A DNA stretch of 64,000 nucleotides. Source: Sipunculus nudus. Taxonomy: Eukaryota > Annelida > Sipuncula > Golfingiida > Sipunculidae. The stretch spans positions 250,001 through 314,000 of the forward strand of contig JAPPUL010000081.1 in the NCBI GenBank assembly GCA_026874595.1, given 5' to 3'. Under the pieces are notes generated by a model, which was given only the letters and a program-made list of their open reading frames with translations, ran no database searches and was not told the origin of the DNA. The translations under genes were made by a program, and so were the position numbers. This document shows, piece by piece, positions 1 through 7,733 of the stretch. Each line of letters starts with the position of its first letter. The stretch's first letter is position 1.

Positions 1-693
1 TTAAATAATCGTGATTATGATAAGGATTATAGTAGAAAAGGGTCTTTAGGCTTTAAGTCACGTCGCATACTAGATATTATAAAGCTTTGTGAAGCAAGAG
101 GAATAAATATAGTTGAGAATGGAGTAGATAGTTTTGTAGATGAGAATGGTAAAGCTCATGAAGTTAGCGCACAAGTTAAAAAGAAAAACATATACAAATC
201 GCTTGAGAGCTATATAAAAGAGAGAAAAGACAATCCCCCTACTCTACTTACGGTATTAGATGGAATAAAAGACCCTCATAATTTAGGAGCAATACTAAGA
301 AGCATAGAACATTTTGGAGGAGATGGGCTTATACTGGCAAAGGACAAGTCAGCAAAAGTGAGTTCTACAGTATATAAGGTATCAAGTGGAGCAGCATATT
401 ATGTTCCGATAATAGAGGTAACAAATTTAAAAAGGAGCTTAGATTACTTAAAGCGGGAAGAAAACTTTTGGGTATATGGTCTTGATGTAGGAGGAGAAGT
501 TATGCTTGATGAGGTAGAGTTTTCTGGACGAGTGGTATTAGTAGTTGGTTCTGAGGGTTTAGGGATTAGGAGATTAATTAAGGAAAGCTGTGATTTTCTT
601 GTAGGGATAAGGAACCTAGGAAATATCGAGTCATTGAATGTGTCGGTTGCAACGGGAATAGGTTTATATGAGATAAGGAAACAAATAAAATAG
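1..693 (+). CDS. rlmB: TrmH/RlmB-family (SPOUT) RNA 2'-O-methyltransferase, 5' end missing
   Basis: The reading frame is open from base 1, so the N-terminus lies outside the window; 230 residues remain. All three SpoU/TrmH motifs are visible: motif 1 DPHNLGAILR (about residues 91-100), motif 2 VVGSEGLGIRRL (about 181-192) and motif 3 ESLNVSVATGIGLYE near the C-terminus. Family knowledge: these enzymes use S-adenosylmethionine to methylate a ribose 2'-OH and fold with a C-terminal knot. The RlmB subfamily methylates 23S rRNA G2251; tRNA-directed TrmH is the main alternative. The stretch before motif 1 resembles the linker after the N-terminal L30e-like substrate-binding domain of RlmB, which favours rlmB. 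An internal GTG at 358 is not the start, because motif 1 lies upstream of it. Confidence 0.85.
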   Translation, partial: LNNRDYDKDYSRKGSLGFKSRRILDIIKLCEARGINIVENGVDSFVDENGKAHEVSAQVKKKNIYKSLESYIKERKDNPPTLLTVLDGIKDPHNLGAILRSIEHFGGDGLILAKDKSAKVSSTVYKVSSGAAYYVPIIEVTNLKRSLDYLKREENFWVYGLDVGGEVMLDEVEFSGRVVLVVGSEGLGIRRLIKESCDFLVGIRNLGNIESLNVSVATGIGLYEIRKQIK

Positions 694-791
694 GATGTTA
701 AGATTTAAATTACGTATTCTAAAAGCCGAATAGAGCAAAGAAGCAAAGGAAGGAGAGTAAAAAAAAAGAAAGAGGGGGCGCTTTTAGAAAT

Positions 792-1844
792 ATGAGGACG
801 CAAAGGACGCAAAGAAGGATAAGAACGCTTAAACTATATGCAATATGTATAATACTGCAACTGGCAATCCTGCCGACAGTCTATAGTAAAATAATCAAAC
901 ACAAAGTTAAAAAGGGCCAAACATTATACTGGATAAGCAAACGCTATAACTTAAGCTATGAGGAAATATACAAATTAAATCCTGGCTTAAAAAACAAATT
1001 GCTTAAAACAGGCTATGAGCTTAAACTAGATGTAGATTCAGATATTGCTGAAGGTTTAAATGAGGGTTTAAATGAAGGTTTAAATGAGGGTTTAAATGAA
1101 GGTTTAAATGAGGGTTTAAATGAAGGTTTAAATGAGGGTTTAAATGAGAGTTTAAATGAAGGTTTAAGTGAAGGTTTAGAAGATAAATATATCTATCATA
1201 GGGTGGAGTTAGGGCAGACGCTATGGTCTATATCACGTAAATATGGAGTTAGTGTAGATGGTATTTTAAAACTTAACGAGTTAAGAGGAGGAGGGAAAAT
1301 ACGTAGAGGAGAGTATTTAAAAGTAGTAGAGAGAGCTAAATGGATATATAAAGGAGCAAACGAGTTAGAGTGGAGAAAGGAGACAGAGGGAGCAAAAGAG
1401 GGAGCGAAAGAGGGTGGGAAAGAGGGCTGGGCAAAGGGCTGGACAGAGCAAAATAAAGATATGAGATCTAAATTTAGATTATATAATGTATCTAAGGTAT
1501 TAGGTGGTTATGGAATAGGGAAAGGAGCTGAGAAGAATATATTTAATGGTAGTATAAGGGTAAGGTTTTCTGATACTAAATTAAGAGCAATAATGGGCGG
1601 CGAAGTAACTTTTGTAGAAGGATTTAGAGGGGCTAATACAATCATAATAAGAAGCACAAATGGTCTAATAACAGTGTACAGGTCAAGGGGGATGGAATCT
1701 AAACTCTCCAAGGGAGATAAGATTAGAGAAAAAGGTGTAATAGGGATAAAAAGTAAAAATAGTCGATTTCTTGAGGTTAATTTATATATATTTGAAGGAA
1801 ACAAACTGCAAGATCCTAAAAAGTATATAGAGGTAAAAAAGTAA
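792..1844 (+). CDS. Double-LysM envelope protein with degenerate M23 (LytM-like) C-terminal domain
   Basis: 350 residues. An N-terminal hydrophobic segment (about 15-32) is a signal peptide or anchor. LysM 1 spans about 36-79 and LysM 2 about 134-178, both with the GQTLxxISxxY core. Between them lies a tetrapeptide EGLN array (from residue 87), and a second Gly/Glu/Lys-rich linker with EGAKEGAKEGGKEG follows LysM 2. The last 100 residues follow the M23 peptidase fold pattern (GxVTFVEGF..NTIIIRSTNGLITVY...KGDKI...GVIGI), but the zinc-binding HxxxD and HxH residues are absent, the LHFE segment reading LYIFEG. By analogy with NlpD/EnvC, a catalytically dead LytM domain may activate an amidase; that is inference. 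It lies 3 bp upstream of apt. A GAGGGGG Shine-Dalgarno-like run lies 14 bp before the ATG, a long spacing. Confidence 0.75.
   Translation: MRTQRTQRRIRTLKLYAICIILQLAILPTVYSKIIKHKVKKGQTLYWISKRYNLSYEEIYKLNPGLKNKLLKTGYELKLDVDSDIAEGLNEGLNEGLNEGLNEGLNEGLNEGLNEGLNESLNEGLSEGLEDKYIYHRVELGQTLWSISRKYGVSVDGILKLNELRGGGKIRRGEYLKVVERAKWIYKGANELEWRKETEGAKEGAKEGGKEGWAKGWTEQNKDMRSKFRLYNVSKVLGGYGIGKGAEKNIFNGSIRVRFSDTKLRAIMGGEVTFVEGFRGANTIIIRSTNGLITVYRSRGMESKLSKGDKIREKGVIGIKSKNSRFLEVNLYIFEGNKLQDPKKYIEVKK
795..812 (+). repeat. 9-bp tandem duplication at a start codon
   Basis: AGGACGCAA occurs twice in tandem immediately after the ATG of the LysM gene and adds an in-frame RTQ triplet to the protein (MRTQRTQ). Confidence 0.9.
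1050..1178 (+). repeat. 12/24-bp tandem repeat encoding (EGLN)n
   Basis: About eleven tandem 12-bp units encode Glu-Gly-Leu-Asn, with GAA and GAG alternating for Glu so that a 24-bp higher-order unit is visible. Units at the 3' end have diverged (ESLN, EGLS). The array is in frame with the LysM gene and forms the linker between the two LysM domains. Near-perfect copies suggest recent slippage expansion, so unit number probably varies between strains. Confidence 0.95.
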
Positions 1845-1847
1845 GGA

Positions 1848-2378
1848 ATGGACTTAAAAAGCTACGTAAGGACGATAGAAGGGTTTCCGAAGGAAGGGAT
1901 ATCGTTCAAAGATCTAACAACATTATGGAAAGAAGGCGATGCACTAAAGAAGTCGATAGACCTTTTAACAAACGAATATAAAGATGATGGAGTGACGAAG
2001 GTGGTGGCAGCGGAGGCAAGGGGTTTTATAATGGGAAGCCCAATAGCCTATAATATAGGAGCTGGGTTCATACCAATTAGAAAGAAAGGGAAATTACCTG
2101 GTGCCGTACTTGAAGAGCGTTATGAGCTTGAATATGGGTATGATGAATTAGCAATGCATAAGGACGCAGTTGTTGAAGGGGATAAAGTACTAATAATAGA
2201 TGATGTTATTGCAACAGGAGGGACTCTTGAGGCAATGATAAAACTTATAATGCAGATAAAAGATGCAAAAGTTGTAGGGATAGGGAGTATTGCAGAGTTG
2301 CTATTTTTGGGTGGGCGTGAAAAGATAAATAAATCTTTTCCGAAGATAAAGTTAACAACTCTAATAAGCTATAGCTAA
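1848..2378 (+). CDS. apt: Adenine phosphoribosyltransferase
   Basis: 176 residues, the normal length for the family. It converts adenine plus PRPP to AMP in purine salvage, in the cytosol. The PRPP-binding loop VLIIDDVIATGGTLEA (about 113-128) and the N-terminal FPKEGISFKDLT signature of Apt are both present, as is EARGFIMGSPIAY. The ATG at 1848 is 3 bp after the stop of the LysM gene. Downstream, after a 75-bp AT-rich gap, comes mqnE. The neighbourhood is meaningful: the MqnE branch of menaquinone synthesis yields an adenine-containing nucleoside whose hydrolysis releases adenine, which Apt would recycle. That link is inferred from context. Confidence 0.93.
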   Translation: MDLKSYVRTIEGFPKEGISFKDLTTLWKEGDALKKSIDLLTNEYKDDGVTKVVAAEARGFIMGSPIAYNIGAGFIPIRKKGKLPGAVLEERYELEYGYDELAMHKDAVVEGDKVLIIDDVIATGGTLEAMIKLIMQIKDAKVVGIGSIAELLFLGGREKINKSFPKIKLTTLISYS

Positions 2379-2393
2379 GATAATTGTCATATC

Positions 2394-2432
2394 ATATTAA
2401 TATATATATATTATTATTAATATATATATATG
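2394..2432. promoter_or_regulatory. AT-only direct and inverted repeats in the mqnE leader
   Basis: TTAATATATATATA occurs at 2397-2410 and again at 2417-2430, separated by six A/T bases; the two arms can also pair as a hairpin. It sits between apt and the AGGATG Shine-Dalgarno of mqnE. It could be a promoter or leader structure, but AT-rich sequence forms such repeats easily. Confidence 0.3.
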
Positions 2433-2453
2433 AATAAAAAAGGATGATATAAA

Positions 2454-3554
2454 GTGGCAATACTAACAGCAGGGCTTAAGCTTCCAAGGGAACTTAAACT
2501 AATATGCGAGAAAGTATGTGAAGGTGAGCGTATAAGTAAAGAAGAAGGGCTTATACTATACGAGACAAAAGATCTACAAATACTAGGAAAGCTTGCATCT
2601 CACATACAAAATAAATATAACGGACAAAACATATATTATGTATTAAATGGACATATAAACTATTCAAACATATGTGAATTATCATGTAGCTTTTGTTCAT
2701 TTGGAGCAAAAGAGAGTCAAAAGAAAGCGTATGTAATGAGTGAAGCACAGATAAAGGAGAGGTTTTTAGAATATGATAGGTTTGGAATAAAAGAACTACA
2801 TATAGTAGGGGGTTTAAATAAGAACCTAGAATTTGCTTACTACCTAAATATGCTATCAACAATACATAATATAAATGCTGATGTGGTAATAAAAGCTTTC
2901 ACAGCAGTAGAGCTATCGTATTTTTCTAAACGCTACGAAATGAGTATAAAAGAAGTACTTGAGAAGTTAAAGGAAGCAGGTCTTAGAATGATACCGGGAG
3001 GGGGTGCAGAGATATTTGCACAAGAGGTTAGAAAAAAGATATGCGACGATAAGATAACGGGAGAGGAATGGCTTTCGATACATGAGACAGCCCACAAAAT
3101 GGGGATAAGAAGCAACGCAACTATGTTATTTGGTCATATAGAGAGCAAAGAAGATAGGCTTTCCCATATGGAAGAACTGCGGTTATTACAAGACAAAACA
3201 GAGGGTTTTATGAGCTTCATACCATTAACCTACCATCCAGAGAATAATGCTTTACGGGGTAATAGAACGAGTGCAATAGATGAACTTAAAACTATAGCAA
3301 TATCGCGTATATTCTTAGATAATTTTAGACATATAAAGTCCTATTGGATAACGCTTGGCCTGAAGGTTGGACAGATAGGACTTTCTTATGGGGCAGATGA
3401 TTTTGATGGAACAGTATTATCTGAAAAGATAATGCATGCAGCGGGAGCAGAAAGTCCTATGATAATGCAAAAAGAACAGATAATAAGCTTAATAAAAGAT
3501 GTTGGAAAAGAGGCGGTAGAAAGAGATGCTTATTATAACATAGTAAATAATTAA
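2454..3554 (+). CDS. mqnE: Aminodeoxyfutalosine synthase (radical SAM), menaquinone biosynthesis
   Basis: 366 residues. It catalyses radical addition joining the MqnA product (3-[(1-carboxyvinyl)oxy]benzoate) with SAM to make 6-amino-6-deoxyfutalosine. The [4Fe-4S] radical-SAM motif is C74-x3-C78-x2-C81 (CELSCSFCSF). Further MqnE marks are the HIVGGLN, KAFTAVEL, PGGGAEIF and NATMLFGHIES segments; KAFTAVEL and the IH..AH spacing separate it from the paralogous MqnC downstream. The start is GTG at 2454, with AGGATG about 9 bp upstream. It heads mqnE-mqnA-mqnC. No mqnB or mqnD is in the window. Confidence 0.9.
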   Translation: MAILTAGLKLPRELKLICEKVCEGERISKEEGLILYETKDLQILGKLASHIQNKYNGQNIYYVLNGHINYSNICELSCSFCSFGAKESQKKAYVMSEAQIKERFLEYDRFGIKELHIVGGLNKNLEFAYYLNMLSTIHNINADVVIKAFTAVELSYFSKRYEMSIKEVLEKLKEAGLRMIPGGGAEIFAQEVRKKICDDKITGEEWLSIHETAHKMGIRSNATMLFGHIESKEDRLSHMEELRLLQDKTEGFMSFIPLTYHPENNALRGNRTSAIDELKTIAISRIFLDNFRHIKSYWITLGLKVGQIGLSYGADDFDGTVLSEKIMHAAGAESPMIMQKEQIISLIKDVGKEAVERDAYYNIVNN

Positions 3555-3585
3555 ATCTAAAAAAATATGTTGAGCAGGAGAGGCT

Positions 3586-4362
3586 TTGCAAGGAATAAAA
3601 GAGGGAATAAAACTAGGTGTGGTCCCATATATAAATGTATTACCGCTTATATATGAGCTTAAAGACAAATATAGTTTGCTGGAAGGGACACCCTCAGAAC
3701 TGGCAAGGTTATATAGTGATGGAAAGCTTGACTTGGCTTTACTTCCGATTTATGAGGTATTAAATAATAGAGCTTGCAATATAATAGATGGGGTATCGAT
3801 ATCCGCAGAGAATAGATCTGGTTCTGTGCTATGCTTTCAGAATAAGAGATTAAAACAGATAAAGCATGTAGCCCTTGATAAGAGTTCATTAAGCGCTCTA
3901 CATTTGTTAAAGCTCATCCTAAAACAATATTACAACTTACAATGTGAATATAGTATAGAAAGCAGTAAATATATAATATCAAACAGAAAACACTACGACG
4001 CATACCTTCTTATAGGAGATAATGCTATACATCATAAAGAAGAGAATAGCAAATATTTTGATTTAAGCTCAATATGGCGTGAATGGACAGGCTATCCATT
4101 TGTATTTGCAGTATGGGTAAGTACAATAAAAGATAATAAGTTACGAGAAGACATACTAAAATCTAGGGATGAAGGGCTTAAGAACATAGATAAAGTAGTT
4201 GAACAACAAAAGAATGAAGATAAAGACTTTTTATATTATTATTATAGCAAGAATATAAGTTTTAATTTAGATGAGAAAAAAAAGCAAGCAATAACATTAT
4301 ATCAAAATATGTTATACAAAGAAAATTATATACATAAGTTACTAAGCTTAAATTATTACTAG
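3586..4362 (+). CDS. mqnA: Chorismate dehydratase, menaquinone biosynthesis
   Basis: 258 residues. MqnA dehydrates chorismate to 3-[(1-carboxyvinyl)oxy]benzoate, the first committed step of the futalosine route. The N-terminal LGVVPYINVLPL segment is the family signature, and the periplasmic-binding-protein-like fold pattern follows (LDLALLPIYEVL, YDAYLLIGDNAI, WREWTGYPFVFAVW). The start is TTG at 3586 with GGAG five bases upstream; no ATG fits the signature. It lies 31 bp after mqnE and 46 bp before mqnC, so one operon is likely. Its placement between the two radical-SAM partners makes the call firm. Confidence 0.9.
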   Translation: MQGIKEGIKLGVVPYINVLPLIYELKDKYSLLEGTPSELARLYSDGKLDLALLPIYEVLNNRACNIIDGVSISAENRSGSVLCFQNKRLKQIKHVALDKSSLSALHLLKLILKQYYNLQCEYSIESSKYIISNRKHYDAYLLIGDNAIHHKEENSKYFDLSSIWREWTGYPFVFAVWVSTIKDNKLREDILKSRDEGLKNIDKVVEQQKNEDKDFLYYYYSKNISFNLDEKKKQAITLYQNMLYKENYIHKLLSLNYY

Positions 4363-4408
4363 ATATTTAGCATATTAAAAATTGTGTTAGAGAGGCTAAA
4401 AATATATT

Positions 4409-5503
4409 TTGGATACAGAAGAAAGTATAACTGAAGAGAGTATAGTCAAAAAGATATTAAATCATGAAAGGATAAATATATTTGAAGCAAAACAAATATA
4501 TACTAAATTAAGCTTAGTTGAGCTTGGTGAACTTGCAAAATACGTAAGAGAGCATAAAACAGATAATAGGCTAGCAAGCTACATAGTAGACAGAAACATA
4601 AACTATACAAACGTATGTGTAACAGATTGTAGTTTTTGTTCATTCTACCGCAAGGTGGGCTCAGATGAGGGTTACGTATTGCCATTTGAAGTTATAGGAA
4701 AAAAGATAGAGGAGACAAAGAAACTTGGTGGTACAGGGATATTGATGCAAGGCGGCCTTAATCCTACATTAAGGCTTGGTTACTATAAAGAGCTTCTAAG
4801 ATATATAAAGAGTTATAAAATACACATACATGGATTCTCGCCGCCTGAGATAGTTTATATAAGCCGTCTTGAGAAACTAAGTATAAAAGAAGTAATATCA
4901 GAGTTAATGGAGGCAGGACTTGATTCTATACCTGGTGGTGGGGCTGAGATACTAGTAGACCGGGTACGAGAAATAATTAGTAAAAAAAAGTGCAGTGCAA
5001 CTGAGTGGCTTAATGTTATGGAGGAGGCACATAATCTTAAGCTTTATACAACAGCGACAATGATGTTTGGACATGTTGAGACTTTAGATGATATACTTAA
5101 ACATTTTGATGAGATACGTAGTTTACAAGATAAGACAAAAGGTTTTACAGCATTTATACCATGGACTTATCAAGAGCCTAAAGATTCAAATCTAAAATCA
5201 AATAAAAGCAACGCAACAACGTATCTAAAAGTGCTTGCCTTAAGTAGGCTATACCTAGATAATATCCAAAATATACAAGGCTCGTGGGTAACGCAAGGTC
5301 CAGAAGTTGGACAAATATCGCTTCATTTTGGAGCAAATGATTTAGGTTCGATAATGATTGAAGAGAACGTTGTAAGTGCATCGGGGACAATATTTAAGAT
5401 GGATGAGGAAAGACTTAGGCAACTAATAGTCGATGCAGGATACACTCCATATAAAAGAGATAGTATATACAAAAACATGCCAAAAGAGAAAGTAGAATTA
5501 TAA
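4409..5503 (+). CDS. mqnC: Cyclic dehypoxanthinyl futalosine synthase (radical SAM), menaquinone biosynthesis
   Basis: 364 residues. It cyclises dehypoxanthine futalosine to the spiro compound that MqnD then cleaves. The radical-SAM cysteines are C70, C74 and C77 (CVTDCSFCSF). MqnC-type segments include GILMQGGLNPTL, IHGFSPPEI, PGGGAEILVDRVRE and FIPWTYQ. It is clearly paralogous to mqnE upstream but distinguished by the QGG...HGFSPPE block. TTG at 4409 appears to be the start, with an AGAGAGG-like element about 14 bp upstream. panC begins 19 bp downstream. Confidence 0.9.
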   Translation: MDTEESITEESIVKKILNHERINIFEAKQIYTKLSLVELGELAKYVREHKTDNRLASYIVDRNINYTNVCVTDCSFCSFYRKVGSDEGYVLPFEVIGKKIEETKKLGGTGILMQGGLNPTLRLGYYKELLRYIKSYKIHIHGFSPPEIVYISRLEKLSIKEVISELMEAGLDSIPGGGAEILVDRVREIISKKKCSATEWLNVMEEAHNLKLYTTATMMFGHVETLDDILKHFDEIRSLQDKTKGFTAFIPWTYQEPKDSNLKSNKSNATTYLKVLALSRLYLDNIQNIQGSWVTQGPEVGQISLHFGANDLGSIMIEENVVSASGTIFKMDEERLRQLIVDAGYTPYKRDSIYKNMPKEKVEL

Positions 5504-5522
5504 ATATACCTAATATAGAGTT

Positions 5523-6389
5523 ATGCAGATAATAAAAAGTGTTTCGATTATGCACAAAATATCTTTAGAAATGCTTGCATCAGGTATAGATATAGGTTTT
5601 GTTCCGACGATGGGTGCCTTACACGAAGGACACATCTCACTAATACGAGAAAGTAAAAAAGAAAACGCTAAAACGCTAGTGAGTATATTTGTAAATCCAA
5701 AACAGTTTAATTCAAGTCAAGATTTTGAAAGTTATCCTATAGAGCTTGAGAATGATATCCAAAAGTTAAAGAGCCTAGGAGTACAATATTTATTTAATCC
5801 CTCAGCAAAACAGATGTATCCGCAAGGGGATTTTCTTACAGATGTACGGGTCAAAGAATTAGATAATAACTTGTGTGGTGCATATCGTAAAGGACATTTT
5901 GAGGGGGTATGCGTTATATGTTTAAAACTTTTTAATATAGTAAAACCAAAAGTTGCATATTTTGGGCAAAAGGATTATCAACAGGCTATAATAATTAAAA
6001 CACTTGTTGAGGACTTGAATTTAGGACTTGATATAAGGATTCTGCCAATAGTACGGGATAATAGAGGACTTGCATTAAGTTCACGTAATAAAAATTTAAC
6101 CAAAAAAGAGCTTGATTTAGCACCTATAATCTATAAAAGCATAATGACCGGTAAAAACGCTATTAAAAAAGGTATTAGAGAGGTAGATACCATAAAGAAT
6201 ATTATACATTCTACTCTTTCCTTAAAAAAAATAACTAGAATAGAATATATTTCTATCGTAAGTACAACTGATCTAAAAGAAGTTTATGATCTAATATCAT
6301 CACCGCAGATACTAATTGCAGTTGCAGTATATATAGGCAACACAAGATTAATAGATAATGAAATTGTAGATATTGTAGATATTGATTAA
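5523..6389 (+). CDS. panC: Pantothenate synthetase
   Basis: 288 residues, the usual length. It condenses pantoate with beta-alanine using ATP through a pantoyl-adenylate. The nucleotidyltransferase HIGH-like motif is FVPTMGALHEGH (H34, H37), followed by SIFVNPKQF, GHFEGVCVI, FGQKDYQQ and the KMSKS-like LSSRN. It is the last gene of the + strand block and probably shares the mqn transcript. The final codons (IVDIVDID) are written by a 9-bp duplication. It converges with ptsN 29 bp downstream. Confidence 0.93.
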   Translation: MQIIKSVSIMHKISLEMLASGIDIGFVPTMGALHEGHISLIRESKKENAKTLVSIFVNPKQFNSSQDFESYPIELENDIQKLKSLGVQYLFNPSAKQMYPQGDFLTDVRVKELDNNLCGAYRKGHFEGVCVICLKLFNIVKPKVAYFGQKDYQQAIIIKTLVEDLNLGLDIRILPIVRDNRGLALSSRNKNLTKKELDLAPIIYKSIMTGKNAIKKGIREVDTIKNIIHSTLSLKKITRIEYISIVSTTDLKEVYDLISSPQILIAVAVYIGNTRLIDNEIVDIVDID

Positions 6390-6395
6390 TTCATG

Positions 6396-6417
6396 TATTA
6401 GTTACTTATTAGTTACT
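6396..6417. repeat. 11-bp tandem duplication between convergent genes
   Basis: TATTAGTTACT occurs twice in tandem in the 29-bp gap between panC and ptsN. No terminator hairpin is visible there. Confidence 0.85.
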
Positions 6418-6418
6418 T

Positions 6419-6895
6419 CTAAACAAGTACTTCTCTTTGGCTTATAAAGGCTATAATCTCTTCTTTAGAATTACATGCAAGTAAAGCTTGTCTTGCCTCT
6501 TCTTTTCTTAGAATACGTGTTATTTGTGCCAGCACTTTTACGTGATCTGCTCCTGCTTCCTTAGGGGATATCAGTATAAAGAATATCTTAGCAACTTCTT
6601 TGTCTACTGAATTAAAATCTACACCTTGTTTAGATATTCCAACTCCTATTAATATTCTATCTATTCCACTAATTTTTGCGTGCGGAATAGCAAGACCATT
6701 ACTCATCCCCGTACTAGATAAGCTTTCTCGTTCTAATATTGCCGTCCTTAGCTTATCTTTAGCAACTTTATCTGATAATAAACCCTGAGCACAAACAAAA
6801 AGCATCATAACAAGCTCTTCTATAACCTCATCTTTTGTCTTGCTTGATAGGTTAACTGATATTGCTTCTGGTATTAATACATCTGTTATCTTCAA
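6419..6895 (-). CDS. ptsN: PTS EIIA-type regulatory protein (EIIA-Ntr)
   Basis: 158 residues. The EIIA (fructose/mannitol-type) fold carries the phospho-acceptor in GLAIPHAK (H72), with FFILISPKEAGADHVKVLAQI downstream as in PtsN. Family knowledge: EIIA-Ntr is phosphorylated by a phosphotransfer chain and regulates potassium, nitrogen or envelope functions rather than carrying sugar; no membrane PTS component is seen here. It overlaps the upstream hpf gene by 4 bp (ATGA), indicating coupling. The order rpoN-hpf-ptsN is conserved across many diderms. Confidence 0.88.
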   Translation of the reverse strand: MKITDVLIPEAISVNLSSKTKDEVIEELVMMLFVCAQGLLSDKVAKDKLRTAILERESLSSTGMSNGLAIPHAKISGIDRILIGVGISKQGVDFNSVDKEVAKIFFILISPKEAGADHVKVLAQITRILRKEEARQALLACNSKEEIIAFISQREVLV

Positions 6896-7671
6896 TTCAC
6901 CCCGCCACCAGATGTTATTAATGCTAGACTTTTATTACTTCTTGTGTATATTATACTAAGTCCGTATTCTGTAGGATCATTAAATATAACATAGCCTACT
7001 GGATTTTCTAACACTTTATCTATTGCTCTTTTTATATCTAGTTCCTCTATCTCGTATATACTTGTTCCTACATACTCCATCTTTTCTCCTTCCAATTTAA
7101 CATTTTTTCTTTCCCATCTACCATTCCGCCTCTCTATCAAAGAATAAGTATTATCTTTTTCCATTAAAGCTATACTTTCATGAAATCCCTTTTTATCTTC
7201 ATTATTAAATATTTCAAATTTATGCCTGTTTAACCCAAGCTGAAGTAGTGCCTCAACTGCTCGTTTTGGCTTTGCGGGGACTTCCTTTACCTTTGTTATC
7301 TTTACTCCCTCTTCTTCTTCTCTAACTCCTACAAACTCAACATCTCCTATCTCAGATAATAATTCTCGGCCTCCACCCCTACCCTTCCTTTGCTTATACT
7401 TTTCTTTATTCCTTACTATCTGTCTCTCAAGTTTTACAAATAATATGTCCAGCGAATTATACATGTCATGGGTATTAACTTCACATACGAATATCTTTTC
7501 ATCCGATTGTAATGTTACTTCTGCTTTATGCTCAAGCTTTTCTATTTCTAATATTAAGTGCACGTTTAGTATGTGTTCAAAATAATATTTTAACTTACTC
7601 ACTTTCTTTTTTACATATTCTCTAAGCCCTTCTGTCACTTCCAAATGTCTACCTGTTATCGATATGTTCAT
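6892..7671 (-). CDS. hpf: Long-form ribosome hibernation promoting factor with a probable second C-terminal dimerisation domain
   Basis: 259 residues against about 180-230 for usual long HPFs. The N-terminal RaiA/HPF domain (about 1-100: MNISITGRHLEVTEGLREYV) binds the 30S decoding region. After a charged linker come two segments that both resemble the HPF C-terminal dimerisation domain: about 134-180 (KPKRAVEALLQL...FEIFNNED...TYSLIE) and about 208-253 (ELDIKRAIDKV...YVIFNDPT...SLALI). Both share the pattern of an alpha helix, a V/IFN strand, then the YxLI end. Duplication of this domain is my reading. A strong AGGAGGGG lies before the ATG. Confidence 0.85.
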   Translation of the reverse strand: MNISITGRHLEVTEGLREYVKKKVSKLKYYFEHILNVHLILEIEKLEHKAEVTLQSDEKIFVCEVNTHDMYNSLDILFVKLERQIVRNKEKYKQRKGRGGGRELLSEIGDVEFVGVREEEEGVKITKVKEVPAKPKRAVEALLQLGLNRHKFEIFNNEDKKGFHESIALMEKDNTYSLIERRNGRWERKNVKLEGEKMEYVGTSIYEIEELDIKRAIDKVLENPVGYVIFNDPTEYGLSIIYTRSNKSLALITSGGGVN

Positions 7672-7733
7672 ATAACCCCTCCTTATTTGTTTTTATTTCT
7701 TTTTAAGCCTTATTAGCTTCCCTTTTATAATTT

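Noticed and set aside
1050-1178. Repeat array considered as a CRISPR
   Set aside because: Units are contiguous with no spacers and stay in frame in a protein gene.
6389-6419. Replication terminus or origin at the strand-composition switches
   Set aside because: The sign changes several times in 64 kb and follows gene direction, so transcription or selection on coding strands explains it better.
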